The notes under the pieces: generated by a model
The model's database searches: none
Seen by the model: only the letters and a program-made list of their open reading frames with translations
What the model was told of the DNA's origin: nothing
Position numbers and translations under genes: made by a program
Assembly: GCF_004365575.1 (NCBI RefSeq)
Contig: NZ_SOBG01000001.1
Coordinates: 310,001-374,000 of the forward strand
DNA length: 64,000 nucleotides
Origin: Hypnocyclicus thermotrophus
GTDB taxonomy: Bacteria; Fusobacteriota; Fusobacteriia; Fusobacteriales; Fusobacteriaceae
Direction of reading: 5' to 3'
Part shown: one piece after another, positions 55,811 through 64,000 of the stretch
Layout: each line of letters begins with the position of its first letter
How positions within the stretch are numbered: position 1 is the first letter of the stretch

Positions 55811-56384
55811 AATATAATTCAGGAAACATTATTCTTTCTACACCTTCTATTATTATATGAAGTATCATCATATGAATTTCTTGAATTCTATCAGATGTAA
55901 TTCCAGGAATTATAAATTCATAATCGCAATTTCCTTTTAATTTCCCACCATTTTTTCCCAATAAACCAATTGTTTTTATATTTAGCTCTTTAGCTTTCTC
56001 AAATGCCTTTATTACATTAGTAGAATTTCCACTTGTAGAAAGGCCAATTAATATATCACCATTTTTTCCATATGCTTCTACGCCTTTAGAAAATATATAA
56101 TCAAATCCATAGTCATTTCCTACACAAGTAATGTGAGAAGAATCCGAAATACTTATTGCTGGAAGAGCTTTTCTATTTTTTCTAAACCTTCCTGTAAACT
56201 CTTCTGCAAAATGCATTGCATCACAATTACTTCCACCATTTCCACATATCATTACTTTATTACCATTTTTAAAAGCTTTTGTTATTTCTTTTGAAATTTC
56301 TTCAGTTATTTTAAAATTATTTTCATTTTCTATAAACTTCTTTAATAAATTAAATGCATCAATGTATGATTTTTTTAAATTCAT
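55809..56384 (-). CDS. gmhA: Phosphoheptose isomerase GmhA
   Basis: 191 aa from ATG 56384 (AAAGGAG just upstream; a longer TTG reading includes the ribosome site). SIS fold with CGNGGSNCDAMHFAEEFTGRF, LIGLSTSGNSTNV and the metal/active-site EIHMMILHIIIEGVE. It converts sedoheptulose 7-phosphate to D-glycero-heptose 7-phosphate, the first step to ADP-heptose. It fits the GT9 gene at 37984. Confidence 0.92.
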   Translation of the reverse strand: MNLKKSYIDAFNLLKKFIENENNFKITEEISKEITKAFKNGNKVMICGNGGSNCDAMHFAEEFTGRFRKNRKALPAISISDSSHITCVGNDYGFDYIFSKGVEAYGKNGDILIGLSTSGNSTNVIKAFEKAKELNIKTIGLLGKNGGKLKGNCDYEFIIPGITSDRIQEIHMMILHIIIEGVERIMFPELY

Positions 56385-56440
56385 TTTTTCTCCTTTCAAA
56401 TATTTATTCTAACTTATAAATGTTACCAAAAAAAATATAT

Positions 56441-56484
56441 AAAATCAAGGTGATTATTTAAATTTTACTAATCTCCTTGATTTT
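56441..56484 (-). terminator. Terminator after the OFA-type transporter gene
   Basis: A 16-bp stem with one mismatch (56441-56456 with 56469-56484), followed on the minus strand by an AT-rich T-run; lies just after the stop at 56491. Confidence 0.75.
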
Positions 56485-56490
56485 TTTTAT

Positions 56491-57693
56491 TTATAAAGAT
56501 ATTTTTTTTAATATTTCTTTTTCTTTTAAATTTAAATTTACTAATATTATACCTATTATTAATAAAAGAATTACTGGATAAAATACATATATATATGAAC
56601 CGAATGTATCTTTTATAATTCCTGAAATTATTCCAGCTAATAGAGCTCCTATTCCATAAGCTAAAAACATTACTCCATAGTTTTGTGAATAATTTTTACT
56701 TCCAAATATTTTACTTGTAGCTGCTGGAGCAATAGATAGCCACCCACCAAGATTTAACCAAAACATAGAAAAACTTATAATATAGGCAATTATACTATGT
56801 TCTCCTGTTAAGATAACAATTATAGAAGAAATTAGTAATATAAAATATGAAACATTTATACTTATTTTTACTCCAAATTTATCTACTAATATTCCAAATA
56901 AAGGTCTACCAATTCCGTTAAAAATAGCAAAGAAAGATACATATATAGCTGCTTGTTTTGGCGATATATTTAGTAAATTTTGAGCAAATGGACTACTTAT
57001 TCCTATTATCATTAAGCCTACAAAAGTTCCGATTGTATAAGTAATAAATAAGATATAAAATTCTTTTGTATTTAACATTTCTTTTAAAGTATAATTTTTT
57101 GATTTTTTATTTTCTTTTATTAAATTATAGGTGTTTTCTTTTGGGTATTCAAATGGTAAAGCTAAAATTACATTTATTACTATAAAAACTATACCTAAAA
57201 TTTTAAAAGTTGAAAAAATCCCAAATTTTTCAATTAAATTTGATGCAAGTGGTGCTGTAATAAATGGAGATAACCCAAATCCAGCAAGAGTAGCTCCCAC
57301 TGCAAGTCCCTTATTATTTGGAAACCATTTAGCTGCTACACTCATTGGAGCTCCATATACAATACCTACCCCTATTCCACCTAGTACTCCGTATGTGAAT
57401 ATAAGAAAACCTATATTTGTTGCATAACTAGATAAAAACCAAGCTATTCCTACTAATATTCCCCCAAATATTATTGTAAGTCTAGGCCCTATTTTATCTA
57501 AAAAACTTCCAGCAATAGGCATAGTAAGCGCATAACACATTAAAAATATAGTATATGGTAATCCTGACTCTGTTGCATTTAGATTTAATGCAATTTGTAA
57601 TGGTTTCCTAAACACACTCCATGAATAAATTGTTCCCAATGTCATAAAAATTAATATTCCCAATGGAATATAAAGATGTTTCTTCTTCAACAT
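56491..57693 (-). CDS. OFA-family MFS transporter (oxalate/formate antiporter-like)
   Basis: 400 aa, twelve membrane helices. OFA-type signatures: GTIYSWSVFRKPLQ in helix 1, GGIGVGIVYGAPMSVAAKWFP in helix 4 and GLAVGATLAGFGLSP. The family moves organic anions such as oxalate/formate or lactate; the substrate here is not known. Single gene with its own terminator. Confidence 0.85.
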   Translation of the reverse strand: MLKKKHLYIPLGILIFMTLGTIYSWSVFRKPLQIALNLNATESGLPYTIFLMCYALTMPIAGSFLDKIGPRLTIIFGGILVGIAWFLSSYATNIGFLIFTYGVLGGIGVGIVYGAPMSVAAKWFPNNKGLAVGATLAGFGLSPFITAPLASNLIEKFGIFSTFKILGIVFIVINVILALPFEYPKENTYNLIKENKKSKNYTLKEMLNTKEFYILFITYTIGTFVGLMIIGISSPFAQNLLNISPKQAAIYVSFFAIFNGIGRPLFGILVDKFGVKISINVSYFILLISSIIVILTGEHSIIAYIISFSMFWLNLGGWLSIAPAATSKIFGSKNYSQNYGVMFLAYGIGALLAGIISGIIKDTFGSYIYVFYPVILLLIIGIILVNLNLKEKEILKKISL

Positions 57694-57729
57694 AAAATCA
57701 CTCCTTTATTATTATTTTTATTAAATCTA

Positions 57730-57769
57730 AAAAAATGAAAAAGACTCCCCTTAAAAAAGAGAGTCTTTT
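57730..57769 (-). terminator. Terminator between surface protein and transporter genes
   Basis: A 9-bp stem (57739-57747 with 57761-57769) followed on the minus strand by TTTTTCATTTTTTT. It ends the surface-protein transcript and contains the stop codon of the 33-codon ORF in its loop. Confidence 0.7.
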
Positions 57770-57849
57770 AAAAAATATATTCTATTTATTTTTTTCTTTA
57801 ATTTTTTTTGTTTAAATTTATTTTTAGTTTTCCTTAATTTTCTCAGCAT
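57751..57849 (-). CDS. 32-aa lysine-rich ORF
   Basis: ATG 57849 has AAGGTGA six bases upstream; it stops at TAA 57753-57751. The peptide is very basic (MLRKLRKTKNKFKQKKLKKK) with a hydrophobic end. It lies between the surface protein gene and the terminator. Runs of AAA codons are easy to get by chance in A-rich DNA, so this is only a candidate. Confidence 0.3.
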   Translation of the reverse strand: MLRKLRKTKNKFKQKKLKKKINRIYFLKDSLF

Positions 57850-57910
57850 AAAATCACCTTATTATTTAAGTATAACATATTTTATCATAGATAAAATATA
57901 ATTTCAAGTA

Positions 57911-60900
57911 TTATTCATCTACTGATTGTACTTCAAAATCATTTTGAGAATCTCCTACTATTTTTACTTTACTAGTTCTGCTTCTAGAGCTTTCTTCACT
58001 TTTACCTATAATTTCAAAATCAGCTTTTGGTACAAATCCTTCTATTTGGAATCCACTTCCAAGGCTATTAGATAAATTATCTAATATATCTAATTTAAAT
58101 GTAATTCTACCTCCAGCTACATCTTTATGATTACTTATATTTAATGCTATTACTTTTACTTCCCCATCAAGTAACTCATTATTTTTTATCTTAGTTTTAT
58201 ATGTTTCGTAATTATTTATATCAACTGTATATTCAAATGTTGTATTTTCACCTAGAATTTTTTCAACACCTTCATCTGTATATTTAAGATCTGTTACTTT
58301 TACACCTTTTATTCTTACCTCTTTTATTATTATTTTCCATAATTTTGTATAATCTTTCATATTACTAGCATCTAATATTAGTGTATAATTCGTTCCTGAT
58401 TTATAATCAATATATATTTTAAAATTATTTATAGGATTACTATCAAATTTATTATCTTTTAATATTTTTAAATTTCCTAATGTTGAAGCTTTTGAATCTA
58501 CAGTTATACTATCTGATGTTATAAATGTTTTTTCATATCCAGAAGTAGAATAAAGAGTTATTTTTGAAATATTATTCATACCATTATCTACTGTAATGTC
58601 TTTATTAATAAAATTTGTAATAGTATAATTTTTATTGTTTATTGTTATTATTGCTTTTGATAAATCTACATTGTCACCATTACTATTTTTACCATTTATA
58701 GTAAAATATATTTTATTTTTTATTATTTTAAACTCTTCATCCATTATTTGTTCTATAAAATTAGTAGAATCTGCTGAATTTTCCATATCAGATGTAAGAG
58801 TTATATCAATGTTTTCTATAATTTCATTATTATATGTAATAGTTTGAGTTAAATTGCTCTCTGAAGATTTTGCTGAGTTTCCTGCTTTATCTATTACTTC
58901 TATATCAAACTCTATCTCCTGTCTTCCAATAAGTTCTTTTATTAATTCTTTTTCTTGAATAAGCTTAAATTGCTCAATAACTTTATTATTTTCTGTAATT
59001 TCACTTATATTATCTTTAAAATCTATTTTATTTTGTTCGTATTCAAGTGATGTTTCTAAATCAGGATTAGTTAATAATATATAATTTTCTTTATTAAAAG
59101 ATAATTTATTATCTTTTACAGTAAGATTTATATTAAATTTATCTCCTACTTTAAAATCTGTAAAATCTGTATTAGTTATTTTTTCAATAGTAAAATCAGT
59201 TATAACTGGTGCTATTGTATCCATATAGTATACACTATTTAATACTCCTTCTGTGTTATTATTATATTCTTCTAATAATTTATTTTTAAAATTAACAGCA
59301 GTTACTACCTTATTAGCTATTTTCCCAGTTTTACTTATTGTTACTATTTTTTTAATCTGATATTTTCCATCTAAAGAATTACTCTCTTTTATTTTATCTG
59401 TACTTATACTGAGTTCATTAGAGTTTGTTGCATTCCAATAGATATTATTAGTTAAATCTATATCTTTACTAGATAAAATATTTGTTTTAGTTTCTATCAA
59501 ATCTGATTCTGTTTGATCATAATTATATAAAGCTATATAACCTATAGTATCTATATCACCCCCTATTATATCAATACTTCCGGCATCATTTAAGTAATAT
59601 TCACCTTCTATAGGCTCTAAAGGCGTTGTTCCTTTTTTATATTTTGAAATTTCTCCGTATTTTGCAGTATCACTTTTATTTTTTATTACTTTTATTTTCA
59701 CTATTTCATTATTATATATTTTTCCACTAATATATGTTTCTTCTTCTATATCATCTGTTATTTCTATATTATAGATTAAATCTACTGTTCCATTATTATT
59801 ATTTTTTGATTTAACAAAAGTAATTTTATCTAGTCCACTTAATGTTAATCCAAAAGGTTTTTCATTTATAGTTATAATACTATCAGCATCTAAAGTTATT
59901 TTTAGTTCTGCTACATTTCCATTATTCATATAAAAATTATCTGTTATATTACTATTAGAACTTGTTACTGAAGTATATTTTATTATATCATTAGTACTAA
60001 ATACTTTTAACTTTTCAAAAAGTTCTTTATTCGTATTATTTGTAATAGTAGTACTTTTTAATTCAGGCATAAAGTATATATTTTCTAATATTTTTTGTTC
60101 TCTTAATCCATTTTTATTTTCTACATATGCGTATACATTATATATTTCACCTTTATTTAAATTTGATTCAGGTATATTAAATGTAAATGGATATTGCGTA
60201 TCAATAGTACCATTTTGTATATTATTATAACTATTTTTATCTACATATACTATATCTCCTTTTGAATTTTTTATTGCTATCCAAATTCTACTTAAATCTG
60301 TGTACTTATCTTTTGCCCAACCATTAATTTTTATTAAATTATTTTCTACTTTAAATATTCTATTTGTTGCATCTTCATTAGGTGTTGTAATATGTATTTC
60401 AAGAGTTTTTAGTACTGGTTCTATATAAATTCTATTACTATTTTCTGTTACATCTTCAAGTTGTTTTGTTAATACTGCATCACTTCCGGTATCAAGTGTT
60501 AAATTTAAATCAAAATATACTTTTCTATTTTTCCCTTCTTCATAGATATCATCATTAAAAGGTGTTGTATATTTTAAATCCCATCTTTGAATTATCCCTA
60601 ATTTTTTTGCATCTTCTACTAAATATGATTTTAACAATGTAGTGTTACTAGTAATATAATGCCAAGAAATATCTAATCCTGGTTGATTTCTAAAATCAGT
60701 ATATGGTCTTACAGATGAGGAGCTTCTATTATTAGCTATTAATGAAAAATAAATATTATTATTTTTCATTTTTTCAGATAATTTTTCTATTACATCATTA
60801 TATGTATAACCTAATTTATTAATTCGCGGTCCTGCGTCTAAACCTTCATCTGTTGGCATAATAATCCATTTCTTAGATTTTAATATTATATCATTTTTAT

Positions 60901-63823
60901 TTGAAGTTATATTACCGTATTTATCAAGACCTCTTCCATAATCTTCAAAACGTTTTATTGCATAATGCAACGCCCAAGCTCCATTACCTTGAATACCTGT
61001 TACTCCATCCCAATAAATACTACTTCCTCTTACACCATTAGCGCCTACTTGTTTTATTGCTTGTTGTACTATTGAAAGATCATCAAACCATCCATCTCCA
61101 GTTCCTTCATCATTTCCTTTATATACAGTTAGATAATATTCTCCATTTCTAACCATTCTTCCTGATGTTTTTCTAAAAATTTTTCTTTTTAAAATTTTAT
61201 ATATATTATTTGGATCAGCTTTTTCTTGTACAAAATTACGATAATATTCTCTAAAATATACTTCACCATAATTTCTTTTCTTTGCTGGTGATGGTACATC
61301 TACTATATGTGATGAACGATAGGTATTCCAACTACTATCTTTATAATCAAATTGATCATATCTAATAGCTCCTTCTAGTACACCATTTCCATATCCTATT
61401 GTTGATTTAACTTTAAAATCATCTTTTCCATCATTTGTTTCAGGTACAAATTTTATTCTATTAGTATCACTATTTGAACCATTTAAAAGCCAAGCATCTT
61501 GAGGTGCTTCAAATGAAATAATATTAAATTTTACATCAAATCCATTTGACTCAAGCAAGGCTACTATATCGCTTAAACTATCTTTTACAGCTGCTAATTC
61601 TTGACTCATTGATGCAGACCCATCAGCCATAATTATAACATCAAGAGGATATTTAAGTCCCATTTTATTAGATTTAGTTATAGTTGAAACTTTCCCTAAT
61701 TTCTCTTCTGTTTCTCTTATTTCTTTTATATAACCTATTTCTCCATTTTCATTAGATAAAATATTATCTGTAGTTAATGAAAGTTGTTTAGGTGCTTTTG
61801 TAAAAAAGTCTACATTTATTACTGGATATGAAGATTTATCTATACTATTTATCATATAAATATTATTTGCTGTTGCATTACTTCCTTCATCTATTGCTGG
61901 TTTTCCTGAGGTAAAAACAGCTGTTGTTTCTAAATTATATATATCATAATCTCCATTTTCATCACTATATTCTGTATATATTTCAATTACAAATTCTTCA
62001 TTTATAGGTAATCCTTGAATTACAAAATTTTCTGGTGAATATATAAATGTCATATTCCCATATTCAGCTTTTTTATTATATACATAATAATTAAATTCGA
62101 TATCTACATAATCTATTTTATTATCTATAAAATCTTGATAATTTTCTTGTGATAATAAATTTTTATTATATGTTTTATTATAAACATCGTATTTATATTT
62201 AGTTTGATTATTTCTATAAAGTCTAAACATGATTTTTTGATTATTAAAATATTTAGCATATTTATTTGCTTCTATTTTCTTCCAAGTTATATTTACTAAA
62301 TCACTATTTTGATTTAATTTAATATTATTTAGCTTTAATGGGTAATAAATATCTATAAGTTTATTTTTTAATGAATCTTTTAATGTTAATTTAGACACAT
62401 TTGTAACATTATCTATACCTTCCATTACATCTTTATTTATAAATATATCACTTCCTGCACTACTACCCTTAAAATACCATTTTGAATTATATTCAATATA
62501 ATCGTTAACTAAGTTATAGCTTAAGTTCTCTACATCTAAAGAATTTATCGTTCTTATTGCTTGAATAGTTGAACTATTATCATCTTCTAAATACGATAAA
62601 TCTGTAAAATCTTTATCGATATATTTAGAAGCATGAAAAACTATAGTCTGATCTCTATCAGCATCTCTAGGTTCAGCAATAATAAGTTCTGGTATTATTG
62701 GTCCTGTTATTTCAATATCTCCTTTTCCTTTTATATATGAATTACCTGTTAAATATAAATTTTTTGAAATAACACTTCCTTCTATCCTTGCACTTCCAGT
62801 TAAATTTACATCTGCATTTGGAGCATATATATAATTTATTGGAGATACCCCTCCGTTTATAGTTACATTTTGACCTGATGTCACTATTCCATATTCAAGA
62901 CTAGCACTTCCAGTTATATTTATATTAGTATTATTTGCATAAATTTTACCAGTTGTTACGGCGTTTCCATTAATTGTTAACTCATTTCCTTTTGTTATTA
63001 ATTCGTTAAAATCTATTTTTGCACTACCTGATATATTTATATCAGCTTGTTCTACATACAAAAAACCTTGTATTTCTATCGCATTAGCTAGATTAAGGGG
63101 TGCAGTTCCTAAATAATAGTAATAAATATAGCTATTATCATTTTTACTATCTATAATTTTACCATTTGACTTCAAATCAAATGTAGTCGTTACTATAAAA
63201 AATAATCTCCCTGTACCGTTTCTATTTATTATAACATCTCCACTGATATCTAATTTGTCAACTTTTATATATAAATCATTATTTCCAACATTAATAATCA
63301 TTTTATCTTTAACAGTAATATTCTTGTAATATCCACTATCTTCTGAATTAATTGTCACATCATTATTATAATCTTCATATATATCTTCTTGAGAATATAA
63401 ACCATCTACTACTGGTGTTTTAAAATCTAACCAATCTGGTATATCAAAGCTATATTGTTTGTTTAACTTAGATATCGTATTATTTTTTACATTATTATAA
63501 AATTCTTGTTGTTCTATACTTCCTGTTTTATACCAATCTGGGAAATTAATTATATCGTCTGCTATTGCTGTATTTCCTATATAAATAGAGCGATAGTTTA
63601 ATTTTGTATCTCCAATCCAAGAAGTACCTTCTAAAAGTATAGGTTTTTCTCCCTGTATTAAGCTATTTGCATTGCTTCCTGTCATTCCTTCAATTCTAGA
63701 TGAACCTGTTAAATTTACAATCCCTTCAATTGAAAAAGCAGTCCAATCTTTTACTATAATATTTTCAGCAAAAGTAAATGCAGTCATAAAAATGAATATC
63801 AATCCCACTATTTTCTTCTTCAT
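57911..63823 (-). CDS. Large exported surface protein with von Willebrand A domain
   Basis: 1970 aa from ATG 63823 (GGAAGGTG upstream; a TTG reading six codons longer includes that site). Signal peptide KIVGLIFIFMTAFTFA. Residues about 20-390 have repeated beta units with GSARIEG/GSAKID/GSASLE, like a beta-helix (DUF7305-type). A vWA domain with MIDAS motif MADGSASMS starts near 725 and extends with a large insert to about 1120. The remaining 850 residues are Ig-like or cadherin-like beta repeats. No sorting signal or membrane anchor is seen at the C-terminus. An adhesion or surface-assembly role is inferred. Confidence 0.8.
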   Translation of the reverse strand: MKKKIVGLIFIFMTAFTFAENIIVKDWTAFSIEGIVNLTGSSRIEGMTGSNANSLIQGEKPILLEGTSWIGDTKLNYRSIYIGNTAIADDIINFPDWYKTGSIEQQEFYNNVKNNTISKLNKQYSFDIPDWLDFKTPVVDGLYSQEDIYEDYNNDVTINSEDSGYYKNITVKDKMIINVGNNDLYIKVDKLDISGDVIINRNGTGRLFFIVTTTFDLKSNGKIIDSKNDNSYIYYYYLGTAPLNLANAIEIQGFLYVEQADINISGSAKIDFNELITKGNELTINGNAVTTGKIYANNTNINITGSASLEYGIVTSGQNVTINGGVSPINYIYAPNADVNLTGSARIEGSVISKNLYLTGNSYIKGKGDIEITGPIIPELIIAEPRDADRDQTIVFHASKYIDKDFTDLSYLEDDNSSTIQAIRTINSLDVENLSYNLVNDYIEYNSKWYFKGSSAGSDIFINKDVMEGIDNVTNVSKLTLKDSLKNKLIDIYYPLKLNNIKLNQNSDLVNITWKKIEANKYAKYFNNQKIMFRLYRNNQTKYKYDVYNKTYNKNLLSQENYQDFIDNKIDYVDIEFNYYVYNKKAEYGNMTFIYSPENFVIQGLPINEEFVIEIYTEYSDENGDYDIYNLETTAVFTSGKPAIDEGSNATANNIYMINSIDKSSYPVINVDFFTKAPKQLSLTTDNILSNENGEIGYIKEIRETEEKLGKVSTITKSNKMGLKYPLDVIIMADGSASMSQELAAVKDSLSDIVALLESNGFDVKFNIISFEAPQDAWLLNGSNSDTNRIKFVPETNDGKDDFKVKSTIGYGNGVLEGAIRYDQFDYKDSSWNTYRSSHIVDVPSPAKKRNYGEVYFREYYRNFVQEKADPNNIYKILKRKIFRKTSGRMVRNGEYYLTVYKGNDEGTGDGWFDDLSIVQQAIKQVGANGVRGSSIYWDGVTGIQGNGAWALHYAIKRFEDYGRGLDKYGNITSNKNDIILKSKKWIIMPTDEGLDAGPRINKLGYTYNDVIEKLSEKMKNNNIYFSLIANNRSSSSVRPYTDFRNQPGLDISWHYITSNTTLLKSYLVEDAKKLGIIQRWDLKYTTPFNDDIYEEGKNRKVYFDLNLTLDTGSDAVLTKQLEDVTENSNRIYIEPVLKTLEIHITTPNEDATNRIFKVENNLIKINGWAKDKYTDLSRIWIAIKNSKGDIVYVDKNSYNNIQNGTIDTQYPFTFNIPESNLNKGEIYNVYAYVENKNGLREQKILENIYFMPELKSTTITNNTNKELFEKLKVFSTNDIIKYTSVTSSNSNITDNFYMNNGNVAELKITLDADSIITINEKPFGLTLSGLDKITFVKSKNNNNGTVDLIYNIEITDDIEEETYISGKIYNNEIVKIKVIKNKSDTAKYGEISKYKKGTTPLEPIEGEYYLNDAGSIDIIGGDIDTIGYIALYNYDQTESDLIETKTNILSSKDIDLTNNIYWNATNSNELSISTDKIKESNSLDGKYQIKKIVTISKTGKIANKVVTAVNFKNKLLEEYNNNTEGVLNSVYYMDTIAPVITDFTIEKITNTDFTDFKVGDKFNINLTVKDNKLSFNKENYILLTNPDLETSLEYEQNKIDFKDNISEITENNKVIEQFKLIQEKELIKELIGRQEIEFDIEVIDKAGNSAKSSESNLTQTITYNNEIIENIDITLTSDMENSADSTNFIEQIMDEEFKIIKNKIYFTINGKNSNGDNVDLSKAIITINNKNYTITNFINKDITVDNGMNNISKITLYSTSGYEKTFITSDSITVDSKASTLGNLKILKDNKFDSNPINNFKIYIDYKSGTNYTLILDASNMKDYTKLWKIIIKEVRIKGVKVTDLKYTDEGVEKILGENTTFEYTVDINNYETYKTKIKNNELLDGEVKVIALNISNHKDVAGGRITFKLDILDNLSNSLGSGFQIEGFVPKADFEIIGKSEESSRSRTSKVKIVGDSQNDFEVQSVDE

Positions 63824-63960
63824 AATATCACACCTTCCCAAATAATTCTTTTTTTGTATTCCAATACTAAATTCGAACTATTATTTTTATTTTTTCCATA
63901 TTTTTTATCATAAAAGTCTCTTTAAATAATAACATATTGCTCTTAAAAAGTCTATAAAAA

Positions 63961-63993
63961 AAGCAGCTTAAAATTCATTTTAATAAAGCTGCT
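63961..63993 (-). terminator. Terminator of a minus-strand gene beyond the right edge
   Basis: AGCAGCTT (63962-63969) pairs with AAGCTGCT (63986-63993), and on the minus strand a T7 run follows. It would end a transcript entering from outside the window, upstream of the surface protein gene. Confidence 0.65.
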
Positions 63994-64000
63994 GTAAGAT

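Noticed and set aside
1-64000. CRISPR arrays, tRNA and rRNA genes
   Set aside because: No regularly spaced repeats and no cloverleaf-like or conserved rRNA segments were seen by reading; a covariance search was not possible.

Overview
The window is very A+T-rich, uses AGGAGG-type ribosome binding sites and is packed with short-gap operons. It carries signs of a two-membrane cell (heptosyltransferase-like GT9, phosphoheptose isomerase GmhA, a lipoprotein, a large exported surface protein). Together with the style of the 2-hydroxyacyl-CoA dehydratase activase and the YwqK-like MORN lipoprotein, this suggests an anaerobic Fusobacteriota-type bacterium. That is an inference from gene content; no rRNA is present to test it.

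Layout. 1-4185: 3'-truncated giant acyl-CoA dehydratase activase (minus). 4307-6520: MFS exporter and a YraQ-type permease (minus). 6614-23793: a 17 kb accessory island bounded by a 55-bp direct repeat (54/55 identical). It holds a DUF2188 protein, a broken zinc-ribbon gene, a type I restriction-modification locus (hsdM frameshifted, hsdS and hsdR intact) whose base composition differs from the host, a DUF3592 remnant, a TPR pseudogene next to a mini-subtilase, and a cassette of a 1014-aa sigma4-HTH protein, an SF2 helicase that has lost a PLD nuclease domain, a 52-aa ORF, a DndD-like SMC ATPase and a small protein resembling the dnd-associated-4 family. A coiled-coil HEPN-like gene follows the right repeat.

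24934-34965: an eight-gene Frz-like chemosensory operon (HD-GYP, HEAT-repeat protein, CheR, CheY, CheA, a soluble receptor with two MCP hairpins, a triple-CheW protein, CheB). 34992-37765: the methionine importer metNIQ under a SAM-I riboswitch with a consensus promoter. 37825-39346: a GT9 gene followed by a GT2 stub fused to an IS30 transposase tail, and decayed DNA. 39347-41239: an unusual ferredoxin/DUF1858/DUF2249/solute-binding fusion. 41740-46137: aconitase, isocitrate dehydrogenase and citrate synthase (oxidative branch to 2-oxoglutarate). 46156-53168: c-di-GMP signalling (REC-DUF3369-HD-GYP; SiaB/SiaC/GGDEF) around a LacI regulator and a secreted GH31 alpha-glucosidase. 53364-55745: MORN lipoprotein, MarC protein, DJ-1/PfpI protein. 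55809-57693: GmhA and an OFA-type MFS transporter. 57911-63823: a 1970-aa exported vWA surface protein.

Reading-frame lesions are concentrated in the island, while the long operons on either side are intact. The island therefore looks like a decaying set of acquired defence genes rather than poor sequence.
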